This document shows, piece by piece, positions 6,224 through 14,762 of a stretch of DNA of 64,000 nt. Source of the DNA: AV40 sp963817335 (GTDB taxonomy: Bacteria; Verrucomicrobiota; Verrucomicrobiia; Chthoniobacterales; UBA10450); NCBI GenBank assembly GCA_963817335.1, contig CAWFNX010000001.1, positions 186,001 to 250,000 on the forward strand. The letters run 5' to 3'. The number at the start of each line of letters is the position of its first letter. Within the stretch, counting starts at the first letter, position 1. The notes beneath the pieces were generated by a model. That model was not told the DNA's origin. It saw nothing but the letters and a program-made list of their open reading frames with translations, and ran no database searches. A program made the translations under genes and the position numbers.

Positions 6224-9004
6224 TTACTCGGCGAGGGCGGCTTGGGCGGCCGCCAGGCGAGCGATCGGTATCCGGAACGGACTGCAGCTGACGTAATCCA
6301 GTCCAAGGCGGTGGCAGAATTTCACGCTGTTCGGTTCGCCGCCATGTTCGCCGCAAATCCCGAGCTTGATCTTCGGGCGCGTTTTGCGGCCGAGATCGCG
6401 TGTCATTTCCATCAGTTTGCCGACGCCCTTCTGATCAATCGACGCGAACGGATTCGTTTCGATGATGTCGAGCTCAGCGTATTGCGGCAGAAAACTTCCG
6501 GAATCGTCCCGACTCATTCCGAGAGTGGTTTGGGTGAGATCGTTGGTGCCGAAGCTGAAGAACTCCGCGTCGCGGGCGATTTCATCCGCCAGCAGGCAAG
6601 CCCGCGGAATCTCGATCATCGTGCCGACCAAATAATCGAACTTGGTTTTCTTTTTCTTTGCGACTTCATCGGCCACACGATTGACGATGTCGATCTGGAG
6701 TTTGAGTTCGCGCGGAAATCCGACCAACGGGATCATGATTTCCGGACGCACTTTTTGGCCGCGCTTTTGGACTTCGGCAGCGGCTTCGAAAATCGCGCGC
6801 GATTGCATCTCGGAAATCTCCGGGAACGTAATTCCGAGCCGGCAACCGCGATGGCCGAGCATCGGGTTGAACTCATGCAATTCTTCGACGCGTCGCGCGA
6901 TTTCCTCGGCGGTCACGTGCAGTTTATGCGCGAGATCGAGTTGCTGCGCTCTTTCCTGCGGCAGAAATTCGTGCAGGGGCGGATCGAGAAAGCGGATCGT
7001 TGCCGGCAACCCGTCGAGCGCTTCAAAAATGCCGATGAAATCCTGGCGTTGATAGGGAAGCAATTTCACGACTGCGGTTTCGCGGGCTGATTTTGTCCGG
7101 GCGAGAATCATTTCGCGCATGGCATCGATGCGATTGCCCTCGAAAAACATGTGCTCGGTCCGGCAAAGCCCGATCCCTTCCGCGCCGAATGCGACCGCGT
7201 TTCGAACTTGTTCCGGCGTATCGGCATTGGTGCGAAGTCCGAGAGTTCGAAATTCGTCCGCCCAACCCATCAACTTCGCGTACTCGCGATAAGTCAGGCT
7301 TTTTTTCGCGTCCAGCGAGCGATCCACCAGCACTTGAATAATCTCAGAGGGCGCGGTGGTGACTTCACCGGCGAAAACTTCGCCCGCGGTTCCGTCGATT
7401 GAAATGTAATCGCCCTGCGCCAGAGTCGTGCCGTTCGCGCTCATGGTGCGCTTTTCGTAATCGATCTGGATCCCGCTCGCGCCGCAGACGCAAACCTTGC
7501 CCATTTGACGCGCGACCAGCGCCGCGTGCGACGAGACGCCGCCGCGGGCCGTGAGAATTCCTTCGGCGGCGATCATTCCGCGCAAATCTTCCGGAGAGGT
7601 TTCAATTCGCGCGAGCACGACCTTGTCGCCTTTTTCCGCGCGTCTGACTGCTTCCTCGGCGCTAAAAACAACATGGCCCGACGCCGCCCCAGGCCCGGCA
7701 GCGAGACCGGTGCCGATCTTCTTTGCCTGCTTTGCCGATTGCCGATCGAAGATTGGCGCGAGCAAATGGGCGAGGGAATCGGCCGGGACTCGCCGCACCG
7801 CGTCTTTTTTGTCGATTAACTTTTCCTCGACCATGTCGACGGCGATGCGGACCGCGGCGAGACCCGTGCGCTTTCCATTGCGGGTTTGCAAAATGTAGAG
7901 CCGGCCGTCTTCGACCGTGAATTCGAGGTCCTGCATGTCCTTGAAATGCTGCTCGAGAATCTCGCGGACCTTCATCAATCCTTTGTGGGCAGCGGGCATT
8001 TCTTTCGCGAGCATGGCGATCGGATGCGGTGTGCGGACACCGGCCACCACGTCCTCGCCCTGCGCGTTGATCAAATATTCGCCGTAGAAAACCTTTTCGC
8101 CGGTGGCCGGATCGCGGGTGAAGGCCACGCCGGTCGCGCTGGTGTCGCCCATGTTTCCGAACACCATCGTCTGGACGTTCACGGCGGTGCCCCAATCGTG
8201 AGGAATTCCGTATTTGCGCCGATAAACAATCGCCCGGTCGTTCATCCAGGAACCAAACACCGCGCTGATCGATCCCCACATCTGTTCCTTGGCGTCTTGT
8301 GGAAACGACTTTCCGGTCCGCTCTTTGATCAACGCTTTGAAGCGCTTCACCAGCTCTTTGAGATCGTCGACAGTCAGGCTGACATCCGGGAAATCGTGTT
8401 TGCCGTAACGCTCGTCCTTTAGTTGTTCGATCGCGCTTTCAAACGGTTCGTGATCTTCGCCCGCGCGTTTCTGCACGCCCATGACGACGTCGCCGTACAT
8501 TTGAAGAAACCGCCGGTACGAATCCCAGGAAAAGCGCGCGTTCTTCGTTTTCCTGGCGACGATTTCCACGACCTCATCGTTCATTCCAAGGTTTAGAATC
8601 GTGTCCATCATTCCCGGCATGGAATCGCGCGCGCCGGAGCGCACCGAAACCAGCAGCGGCTGATTCGTGTCGCCGAGTTTTTTCCCGACCGACTTTTCAA
8701 CTTTTGCCAAAGCGGCTTCCACCTCCGCCTTGAGTTGCGGCGGGTAACTGCGGTCGTGCGCGTAAAAGTAACTGCACACTTCGGTCGTGATGGTGAATCC
8801 CGGGGGAACTGGCAACCCGATCCGAGTCATCTCGTGAAGGTTCGCGCCCTTGCCTCCGAGCAGTGGTTTCATTTTACCGGTGCCGTCTGCTTCGCCATCG
8901 CCAAAATAGTAAACGTATTTTGGTTTCGATGATTTCTTTGCCGTAGTGGAGCGGCGGTTCGAAGTCAGTTTTTTACGAGACTTAATCTTACGCTTCGTGG
9001 CCAT
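6224..9004 (-). CDS. ppdK: Pyruvate, phosphate dikinase
   Basis: 926 residues. The N-terminal ATP-grasp region starts with KMKPLLGGKGANLHEM (about 44-59) and includes SVRSGARDSMPGMMDT. The phosphohistidine domain has GGVSSHAALVARQMG with catalytic His493. The C-terminal TIM barrel has the PEP-binding region and GICGEHGGEP with the conserved Cys. The enzyme interconverts ATP + pyruvate + Pi with AMP + PEP + PPi, serving gluconeogenesis or PPi-linked glycolysis in the cytoplasm. The N-terminus carries about 28 extra Lys/Arg/Ser-rich residues before the conserved YVYYFGDG, while the rest is of normal length. The start is ATG. Its 3' end abuts the attC-like region. Confidence 0.97.
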   Translation of the reverse strand: MATKRKIKSRKKLTSNRRSTTAKKSSKPKYVYYFGDGEADGTGKMKPLLGGKGANLHEMTRIGLPVPPGFTITTEVCSYFYAHDRSYPPQLKAEVEAALAKVEKSVGKKLGDTNQPLLVSVRSGARDSMPGMMDTILNLGMNDEVVEIVARKTKNARFSWDSYRRFLQMYGDVVMGVQKRAGEDHEPFESAIEQLKDERYGKHDFPDVSLTVDDLKELVKRFKALIKERTGKSFPQDAKEQMWGSISAVFGSWMNDRAIVYRRKYGIPHDWGTAVNVQTMVFGNMGDTSATGVAFTRDPATGEKVFYGEYLINAQGEDVVAGVRTPHPIAMLAKEMPAAHKGLMKVREILEQHFKDMQDLEFTVEDGRLYILQTRNGKRTGLAAVRIAVDMVEEKLIDKKDAVRRVPADSLAHLLAPIFDRQSAKQAKKIGTGLAAGPGAASGHVVFSAEEAVRRAEKGDKVVLARIETSPEDLRGMIAAEGILTARGGVSSHAALVARQMGKVCVCGASGIQIDYEKRTMSANGTTLAQGDYISIDGTAGEVFAGEVTTAPSEIIQVLVDRSLDAKKSLTYREYAKLMGWADEFRTLGLRTNADTPEQVRNAVAFGAEGIGLCRTEHMFFEGNRIDAMREMILARTKSARETAVVKLLPYQRQDFIGIFEALDGLPATIRFLDPPLHEFLPQERAQQLDLAHKLHVTAEEIARRVEELHEFNPMLGHRGCRLGITFPEISEMQSRAIFEAAAEVQKRGQKVRPEIMIPLVGFPRELKLQIDIVNRVADEVAKKKKTKFDYLVGTMIEIPRACLLADEIARDAEFFSFGTNDLTQTTLGMSRDDSGSFLPQYAELDIIETNPFASIDQKGVGKLMEMTRDLGRKTRPKIKLGICGEHGGEPNSVKFCHRLGLDYVSCSPFRIPIARLAAAQAALAE

Positions 9005-9063
9005 GAAAATTCCAAAGAAATGAACGAGATAGCCAACCTACTTCCGCGCAGTTGCGCGTGTCA

Positions 9064-9138
9064 AAGGTGGATCGTGCGCTCCGAGCGCGATTCTGACCGC
9101 GCTTTCATCAAACGCGCTCGGAGAGCGCGTTCCACCTT
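9064..9138. repeat. Palindromic intergenic repeat
   Basis: About 75 bp with near-perfect terminal complementarity: the left arm GTGGATCGTGCGCTCCGAGC is the inverted complement, with a few mismatches, of the right arm ending CGGAGAGCGCGTTCCAC. It lies between ppdK and the PUR gene and reaches the last bases of the latter. Without a transposase nearby it looks like a REP/MITE-type element. Confidence 0.6.
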
Positions 9139-9349
9139 ACGCTGGGGTGGTCCGCTCGGCTTGCTCGATCACATCGTCGATCGCCGCGGTGAAATCATCG
9201 ACGCCCGTGCTGGGCACGATGATCGTGTTGCGGCGGCCGTGCGCTTCCTCGGTGATGCGGAGGAATTTGCCGCGGTCGTTCTCGCGGAATTCGACGTGGA
9301 AATGCTTACGTTCGATCTGCAGCTCCCTGGCCTCTATGAGGTTATCCAT
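9137..9349 (-). CDS. PUR-alpha-like DNA/RNA-binding protein (DUF3276 type)
   Basis: 70 residues from the ATG at 9349. The sequence IEARELQIERKHFHVEFREN followed by RGKFLRITEE and GRRNTIIVPSTGVDDF matches the PUR repeat of bacterial PUR-alpha-like single-stranded nucleic-acid-binding proteins (such as the Borrelia BpuR type), which have one beta-beta-beta-beta-alpha repeat and act as dimers. The frame stays open further upstream, but those residues show no PUR similarity and run into the gap after rnr. No strong Shine-Dalgarno precedes the ATG. A role in RNA or ssDNA binding is expected; the targets are unknown. Confidence 0.8.
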   Translation of the reverse strand: MDNLIEARELQIERKHFHVEFRENDRGKFLRITEEAHGRRNTIIVPSTGVDDFTAAIDDVIEQAERTTPA

Positions 9350-9470
9350 TACTTTGAAAAAACCGCGGAGTTTAGGCCGGTTAGGTTGCAAAAGGGAAGC
9401 AGATTTTTGGGTCAAAAAAGGCTTCAAATTGGCACTTGTGAATATCTTGTGAATAGATTCGCGGCCTTGC

Positions 9471-11645
9471 TTACTGCCGCCGTGACTTCTTTCCTCGGGG
9501 TGCCTCGGCGATCGCAAAATCAATTTGTTGCTTAAAGGTGTCGACTCGCGCGACGAACACCTTGATTGCGTCGCCAATGGCATATCGCCGATTGGTCCGC
9601 CGGCCGATCAATCGTCGTTGAGCTGCATCGAAGCGATAAAAATCGTCCTTCAAGGTAGAGACATGGACCACACCGGTCATCAGTGCGTCCGGCAATTCAA
9701 CGACTAGTCCATAGTTTCGAACATCGATAATCGCCGCGCGGAAGACCTGCGGGTTTCGTTCGTCGAGTTGTTGCTTAAAGAATTGGAGCTTTTTCAGCCG
9801 GACCGATTCGATCTCCGCGTCGGCGGCGTTGCGCTCGGTCTCGGAAATGTGTTTCGCCAGGGACTCGAGCTGTCCGACATCGATTTTGGATCGACGCGAG
9901 GAATTGCGTTCCGCGAGGGTGCGATGAACGACCAGATCGGCGTAACGCCGGATCGGACTGGTAAAGTGAAGGTAATTGGCCTTGGCCAAACCGTAATGTC
10001 CGAGCGGTTGGGTGGCGTAACGCGCCCGTTTCAGACTCTTGAGCAAGCCGATCTTGAGCGCCTGTTCTTCCGGTTTACCGCGAGTCGATGCCAGGAATCG
10101 CTGCACTTCCTTGCGATTCGAAAGATCGCCGACTTTGTAACCGAAGCTTAAAATGAATTCACGATATTCGCCGAGCTTCTCCGGGTCCGGGTCCTCATGG
10201 ACACGATAAACTGTCGGGAGCGATCGATGCCGGAGCTCGCGCCCCACCGCTTCGTTCGCCGCGAGCATGAACTCTTCAATCAGCTGGTGCGATTCGTCAT
10301 TCTCAACCCGCTCCAGGCGAATCGGCTTGCCGTTGGCGTCGACGTAAACTTTGACCTCGGGGAAATCGAGATCGAGCGAGCCATGCTCGAAACGTTTGCG
10401 GCGCAGCAAGGACGCGAGTTTCCAGGCGGTGTGCAATCGCCGGCCGAGTTCGCCATTCGGTTTCGATTGCAAAATCGCATAAGCCTCTTTGTAAGTGAGC
10501 CGCTTCGCGCTCCGGATCACGCTTCTGGCGAAATCCGCGCTCTTCGGGCGTCCATTCTTGTCGAATTCGATGAAGGCCGAAAACGTCAACCGATTAACGT
10601 CCGGATTTAAGCTGCAAACACCGTTGCTCAATCGCTCCGGCAACATCGGAATGACGCGATCCGGCAAGTAAACGCTGTTGCCGCGCCGGCGCGCTTCGCG
10701 ATCGAGCGCGCTGTTAGGAGTTACGTATGCTGAAACGTCAGCGATGTGCACCCCCAGCTTCCAGCCGTGCTCCGTCTCTTCAACGTCGATCGCATCGTCG
10801 AAATCGCGCGCATCGTCGGGATCGATCGTGACGATGAATTTGTCGCGCAAATCTTTGCGGCCTTCGAGCGCTTCCTGTTCGACCGAAGTCGGAATCCGGT
10901 TCGCTTCATCCGTGACGCTCTTCGGAAATTCTGTGGGCAAATTGTACTTCCGAATGATCGACAGCATGTCGACGCCGGGCGCGTCGGCGGAGCCGAGAAT
11001 CTCGAGGATGTCGCCTTCGGGATTTACATGACGCGATTGCCACTCTTCCAGGCGAACCACCACTTTGTCTCCGAGGACGGGCATTCTTGGCAGTTTGGTC
11101 CGCGGCGGGACTTGAACGTAGACGTTGTGAACCATTCGCGGATCGTCCGACACGACGTAATAAAAGTTCTTCGAATGCTGCAACGTCCCAACGATCGTGT
11201 CCCGGGCGCGCTCCAGGATGCGAATCACCCGGCCTTCCGTCCGTTGACCGCCGCGGGCGCGCCCTTTGCCGTAGCGCGGCGAAACATCCCGGTTGATTCG
11301 AACTACCACGCGGTCGCCGTTCATTGCCGTGCCGGTATTTTCCGCGGCGACGAAGATGTCAGGTTCACCCGCCTTGTCCGGAATCAGGAACCCGAATCCC
11401 GCTTGATGAATCGACAGTTTGCCGGGCACCAGATCGGCTTCTGAAGGCAGAACGTAACAGTTCTTGCGAATGCGGGCGATTTCGCCCGCGTGCTCCAGTT
11501 CGCGTAATGTCTGCCGAACCAGAACGCGGTCGCGGCCTTTTGCCCCGAGCGCTTGGGCAATTGCGTCGCGATCGCGCGGCCGGTAGTTCGGCTGGCGCAG
11601 CAAGCCCAGAACCTTATCTCGAATTGTGCGGCCGTTTTTGGTCAT
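9471..11645 (-). CDS. rnr: Ribonuclease R (RNB family exoribonuclease)
   Basis: 724 residues. There is an N-terminal winged helix (about 8-65), cold-shock/OB domains (70-230), an RNB catalytic domain beginning near 268 with the acidic cluster DPDDARDFDDA (275-285; the metal-binding Asp residues are present), and a C-terminal S1 domain (about 630-712) followed by a basic tail GKKSRRQ. It degrades structured RNA 3' to 5' in the cytoplasm. Length and domain order are normal. The start is ATG. The upstream gene is divergent, so rnr has its own promoter region of about 40 bp. Confidence 0.95.
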   Translation of the reverse strand: MTKNGRTIRDKVLGLLRQPNYRPRDRDAIAQALGAKGRDRVLVRQTLRELEHAGEIARIRKNCYVLPSEADLVPGKLSIHQAGFGFLIPDKAGEPDIFVAAENTGTAMNGDRVVVRINRDVSPRYGKGRARGGQRTEGRVIRILERARDTIVGTLQHSKNFYYVVSDDPRMVHNVYVQVPPRTKLPRMPVLGDKVVVRLEEWQSRHVNPEGDILEILGSADAPGVDMLSIIRKYNLPTEFPKSVTDEANRIPTSVEQEALEGRKDLRDKFIVTIDPDDARDFDDAIDVEETEHGWKLGVHIADVSAYVTPNSALDREARRRGNSVYLPDRVIPMLPERLSNGVCSLNPDVNRLTFSAFIEFDKNGRPKSADFARSVIRSAKRLTYKEAYAILQSKPNGELGRRLHTAWKLASLLRRKRFEHGSLDLDFPEVKVYVDANGKPIRLERVENDESHQLIEEFMLAANEAVGRELRHRSLPTVYRVHEDPDPEKLGEYREFILSFGYKVGDLSNRKEVQRFLASTRGKPEEQALKIGLLKSLKRARYATQPLGHYGLAKANYLHFTSPIRRYADLVVHRTLAERNSSRRSKIDVGQLESLAKHISETERNAADAEIESVRLKKLQFFKQQLDERNPQVFRAAIIDVRNYGLVVELPDALMTGVVHVSTLKDDFYRFDAAQRRLIGRRTNRRYAIGDAIKVFVARVDTFKQQIDFAIAEAPRGKKSRRQ

Positions 11646-11688
11646 AGTGACGAAACTATATTGGAGGATGTCGATCTAACGACGAAGC

Positions 11689-12204
11689 ATGAAATCAATT
11701 ATTGCCGTGGGATGCACGTTCGCAGCCGCGGCGGTGGTCGCGCTTGCGACCGGAGGAGCGAAAATGAAAATCACGAGTCCAGCATTGCAGGAAGGCGGAA
11801 CGATTCCCGAGAAATTCAGCAAGAACGGCCAGAACGTTAGTCCCGAACTCCGAATCGAAGGCGCGCCCGCTGACGCCAAAAGCCTGGCCCTGATCGTCGA
11901 CGATCCGGATGCTCCGGTCGGATTGTTTACCCATTGGATCGTTTGGAATATCGATCCGAAAACGACTCAAATCGCCGAGGGAAGCGCGCCGGGTGCCGCG
12001 GTCCAGGGCAAAAACGATTTTGGCGACATCGGCTACGGCGGACCGCAGCCGCCGTCGGGCACTCACCGTTATTATTTTAAGATCTTTGCCTTGAATAGTA
12101 GTCTCGATTTGAAGTCCGGCGCGAAACGTAAAGAAATCGACGCGGCGATGAAAGGCCACATTATCGCGCAGGGACAATTGATGGGAAAATATTCCAAGAA
12201 ATAG
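11689..12204 (+). CDS. YbhB/YbcL family (PEBP/Raf-kinase-inhibitor-like) protein, exported
   Basis: 171 residues. Residues 1-26 form a signal-like hydrophobic stretch (AAAAVVALATGGAK). The mature part has the PEBP signature: KITSPALQEGGTIPEKFSKN, LIVDDPDAPVG, FTHWIVWNI and YGGPQPPSGTHRYYFKIFAL. PEBP family members bind anionic ligands such as phosphatidylethanolamine head groups; the function in bacteria is poorly known. The first ATG gives the signal sequence. An internal Met at codon 26 (MKITSPAL) would give the cytoplasmic YbhB-like form, so the cellular location depends on the start used. It is followed by a palindromic repeat. Confidence 0.88.
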   Translation: MKSIIAVGCTFAAAAVVALATGGAKMKITSPALQEGGTIPEKFSKNGQNVSPELRIEGAPADAKSLALIVDDPDAPVGLFTHWIVWNIDPKTTQIAEGSAPGAAVQGKNDFGDIGYGGPQPPSGTHRYYFKIFALNSSLDLKSGAKRKEIDAAMKGHIIAQGQLMGKYSKK

Positions 12205-12207
12205 ACC

Positions 12208-12255
12208 GTAGCGGCGGTCTTTGACCGCCGAACGGCGCTGATAGAGCACCGCTAC
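12208..12255. repeat. Palindromic intergenic repeat (GTAGCGG...CCGCTAC type)
   Basis: Begins GTAGCGGCGGTC and ends ACCGCTAC, with an internal GGCGGTCTTTGACCGCC hairpin. The terminal inverted repeats resemble those of the elements at 50696-50752 and 30403-30466. It lies between the PEBP-like gene and folP. Confidence 0.5.
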
Positions 12256-12298
12256 AACGGCTTCGAATAAGCGCGTAAGCGTGTTAGTCTGATTATGG

Positions 12299-13138
12299 AT
12301 GATTAACCGCGTTTGGAAAATCGGCGACCGCGTCGTCGATCTTTCCAGGCGGGGAATGATCATGGGCGTGCTGAATGTCACGCCGGATTCATTTTCGGAC
12401 GGGAATGAATTCTTTGAATTCGAGGCAGCGGTGGAACGCGGAATTCAGATGGAAGCGGAAGGAGCAGATATTATTGACGTTGGGGGCGAATCGACCAGAC
12501 CGGGAGCCGACGGCGTTTCGGTGGAAGAGGAATTGCGGCGGGTCATTCCGGTGATCGAGAAACTGCGAGCGAGCACCAACGTCGCCATTTCAATCGACAC
12601 TTCGAAATCGGAAGTCGCCGGGGCGGCGCTGGATGCTGGAGCTTCGATCATAAACGATGTAACGGGCGGCCGCGGCGATAAAAAAATGTTTCCGCTCGCC
12701 GCAACGCGCAAGAGCGCAGTGGTGTTAATGCACATGCAGGGTGAACCTCGGACGATGCAGAAAAATCCGCAGTACGGCGACGTTGTACGAGAAGTGGCTG
12801 ATTTTTTTAGACAACAATATTCTCGCGCTCTAGAGTGCGGCGTTGAACCCATGAGGCTCGCGTTCGATCCCGGAATCGGTTTCGGTAAAACGCTGGAGCA
12901 TAATCTGTCGCTGCTGAAAAATCTCGACCAACTCCGGCAGCAGGATCGGCCACTCGTGGTCGGGGTTTCGCGAAAATCGTTTCTGGGAAAACTTGTCGGC
13001 TCAGATGAAATGCCCGACCGCCTCGCGCCTACGGTGGCCCTGACCGCCATTCTGCGGGACCGGGGCGCTGACATCTTGCGGGCGCATGACGTGAAAGAAA
13101 ACGTGGCCGCGTTGCGAATAGCCGAGGGAGTGTCGTGA
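12299..13138 (+). CDS. folP: Dihydropteroate synthase
   Basis: 279 residues with the complete DHPS TIM barrel. The first signature is IMGVLNVTPDSFSDG (about 20-34), followed by GADIIDVGGESTRPGA, SIDTSKSEVA, INDVTGG, LMHMQGEPRTM, DPGIGFGKT and GVSRKSFLG. It joins p-aminobenzoate with 6-hydroxymethyl-dihydropterin diphosphate in folate synthesis. The ATG at 12299 is preceded by an out-of-frame ATG-GAT-GAT-TAA. Its stop overlaps the next start (TGATG), indicating translational coupling with the diadenylate cyclase gene. Confidence 0.96.
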   Translation: MINRVWKIGDRVVDLSRRGMIMGVLNVTPDSFSDGNEFFEFEAAVERGIQMEAEGADIIDVGGESTRPGADGVSVEEELRRVIPVIEKLRASTNVAISIDTSKSEVAGAALDAGASIINDVTGGRGDKKMFPLAATRKSAVVLMHMQGEPRTMQKNPQYGDVVREVADFFRQQYSRALECGVEPMRLAFDPGIGFGKTLEHNLSLLKNLDQLRQQDRPLVVGVSRKSFLGKLVGSDEMPDRLAPTVALTAILRDRGADILRAHDVKENVAALRIAEGVS

Positions 13139-14013
13139 TGCTTCAGGAGTTTGTTCAACTGTGGTTTAGAAGCTGGCGGAGCATTCTCGAAATCATCCTG
13201 CTCAGCGTCGGCATTTACTACGGGTATCTTTACTTTCGCGGCACGCGCGGCGCCAAGGTGTTGACTGGACTGGCGATTGTTTTCCTGACCCTGACCTTGA
13301 TCTCGACCTTGCTGAACCTGGTGGTGATTGGCTGGCTGATCCGAAGTTTCTCAGTCTTTCTCGCCATTGCCCTGGTCGTGATCTTTCAACCAGAGCTCCG
13401 GCGCGGTTTGGCCGAACTCGGCGGCCACCCAATTTTTTCGCTCACCAGTGAAAAGCGAGAGACGATTCATGATCTCGCCGAAGCGGTGACTCAGTTGGCC
13501 AATAAACAATTTGGGGCGCTGCTGGCAATCGAACGCGATACATCCATTCGGGTTTACGAAGAAACCGGCGTGACCCTCGACTCGGATTTTTCGGTGGAGC
13601 TGCTTCTCAGCATTTTTCATCCGAAAGCGGCGCTGCATGACGGCGGGGTGATCATCCGCAACGGCCGAATTGCCGCCGCCGCCTGCATCTTCCCGGTGAG
13701 CCAGCGCGAGACCTTGGACCGCAGTCTTGGTCTGCGTCATCGGGCCGCGCTCGGCATCACGGAAGAGTCCGACGCGGTCGCGATCGTGATTTCGGAAGAG
13801 ACTGGGAGCATTTCTATTTGCCATCGGCGCCGAATTGAGCGCAACTTTACCCCGGAAACGTTTCGCCAGCGGATCGGCGAGATTTTATTGCACGGACGTT
13901 ATGAAGAGCCTGCTTCTGAAGAATTGGCGCGCGAAGCTGATATCCCTGCTACTCGCGACAACGCTCTGGTATCTCATCAAGAAGAACGTAGCAACGACTC
14001 CCTCGCCGTCTGA
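13138..14013 (+). CDS. cdaA: Diadenylate cyclase, CdaA type
   Basis: 291 residues. Three hydrophobic segments lie in residues 15-85, followed by the DisA_N diadenylate cyclase domain: FQPELRRGLAELG (83-95), LHDGGVIIRNG (167-176) and GLRHRAALGITEE (198-210). The RHR motif is intact (200-202); the usual DGA motif reads Asp168-Gly-Gly. It makes c-di-AMP from two ATP at the membrane. An alternative GTG start lies three bases upstream at 13135. The last 37 codons overlap the YbbR-like gene in another frame, so the C-terminal residues from about 255 on are probably under dual constraint. Confidence 0.93.
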   Translation: MLQEFVQLWFRSWRSILEIILLSVGIYYGYLYFRGTRGAKVLTGLAIVFLTLTLISTLLNLVVIGWLIRSFSVFLAIALVVIFQPELRRGLAELGGHPIFSLTSEKRETIHDLAEAVTQLANKQFGALLAIERDTSIRVYEETGVTLDSDFSVELLLSIFHPKAALHDGGVIIRNGRIAAAACIFPVSQRETLDRSLGLRHRAALGITEESDAVAIVISEETGSISICHRRRIERNFTPETFRQRIGEILLHGRYEEPASEELAREADIPATRDNALVSHQEERSNDSLAV

Positions 14014-14050
14014 ATCGAGCTCGCGACCGGCTGCCGCCGATAAACGCTAA
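13901..14050 (+). CDS. Minimal YbbR/CdaR-like membrane stub overlapping cdaA
   Basis: 49 residues from the ATG at 13901, in a different frame from cdaA and overlapping it by 113 bp. MKSLLLKNWRAKLISLLLAT followed by TLWYLIKKNV has the pattern of the cytoplasmic and transmembrane start of YbbR/CdaR proteins (NW-K--SLLLA--LW), which sit beside and regulate CdaA. The large extracytoplasmic YbbR repeats are missing: after the membrane helix only a Ser/Pro/Ala-rich tail remains. The product is inferred to be a membrane partner of CdaA. Its stop overlaps the end of the convergent SprT-like gene by 4 bp. Confidence 0.6.
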   Translation: MKSLLLKNWRAKLISLLLATTLWYLIKKNVATTPSPSESSSRPAAADKR

Positions 14051-14499
14051 CGCAGAAATCGCGGGAGATTTTGTTCCTCCCAACGACGGGCCCGATAGTA
14101 ACTGTGAAAGGCCCGCTCCCGCCGGTTGAATTCTTCGGTGTGGACCTGGCGCCGTCCGCTGCGCAGAAGTTTGTCGGGCACGACCGAGTGCAGCATTTCG
14201 TGATAGAGAACGTATCTTAAATACCAGGAGGGAACGAATGCCTGATCGAGCAAAGGATGAATGCGAATGACGCGGTCTTGTTCCTGGATGGTTCCAAAAA
14301 CAAAATGGTCTTTCGGCCGATGCTTCCGCCGGCGGCCCCATTCCACTTTGTAATTATTAAGCCGGCCACGAAAATAACGCTTGTTGAGTTGATGGAACAA
14401 TACGCCGAGGTCGAAGTGCTTTCCTTCCTGTCGCAGGTTTAGTTGTCCCTGCATCGGCAACTTACGATACGCGATTTTGCGTTTAGTTTTCTTCGCCAT
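14047..14499 (-). CDS. SprT-like zinc metalloprotease-family protein
   Basis: 150 residues. The HExxH motif is His100-Glu-Met-Leu-His104 (YHEMLHSVVP), with a further His120 in QVHTEEFNRRERAF that fits the third zinc ligand of SprT/Spartan-like proteins. The upstream region LFHQLNKRYFRGRL and VEWGRR are family-typical. Basic residues dominate both ends. SprT-like proteins cleave DNA-protein crosslinks or have unknown targets. No SprT C-terminal zinc ribbon is present. Cytoplasmic; no signal peptide. Confidence 0.8.
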   Translation of the reverse strand: MAKKTKRKIAYRKLPMQGQLNLRQEGKHFDLGVLFHQLNKRYFRGRLNNYKVEWGRRRKHRPKDHFVFGTIQEQDRVIRIHPLLDQAFVPSWYLRYVLYHEMLHSVVPDKLLRSGRRQVHTEEFNRRERAFHSYYRARRWEEQNLPRFLR

Positions 14500-14586
14500 A
14501 ACCTGGGGCCCTCAGCTAGAAAGGATGCAATTCTAAATTGGTTCAGAGAGGTCGACAAGAAAAGCGAGGGTTTTTCTCAATTTTTG

Positions 14587-14615
14587 TTGTAAGCCTCTTG
14601 TAATCAGCATATTAT
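14587..14615 (+). promoter_or_regulatory. Candidate sigma-70-type promoter for rodA
   Basis: TTGTAA (14587-14592), a 17 bp spacer and TATTAT (14610-14615) in an otherwise AT-rich stretch of the 263 bp gap between the divergent SprT-like gene and rodA. It would give a leader of about 140 bases before the rodA ATG at 14763. The rest of the gap shows no convincing gene. Confidence 0.4.
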
Positions 14616-14762
14616 GCGTGTCGACTTCAAGCGACCCAGGGAACGGTTTGAGACCCTCTCAGAGGACAATTTTCCCAAGTTTCAGCGCCAAAACGCGTTG
14701 CGAATTTTCCGGCCTGCGTATACTCAAAAGAATTCGCCTTGCTGGAGCCAAGGTAGATCGAA

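Noticed and set aside
12295..12306. Mini-ORF ATG-GAT-GAT-TAA overlapping the folP start
   Set aside because: Three codons only and no sign of a regulatory leader; noted in the folP entry but not listed as a gene.
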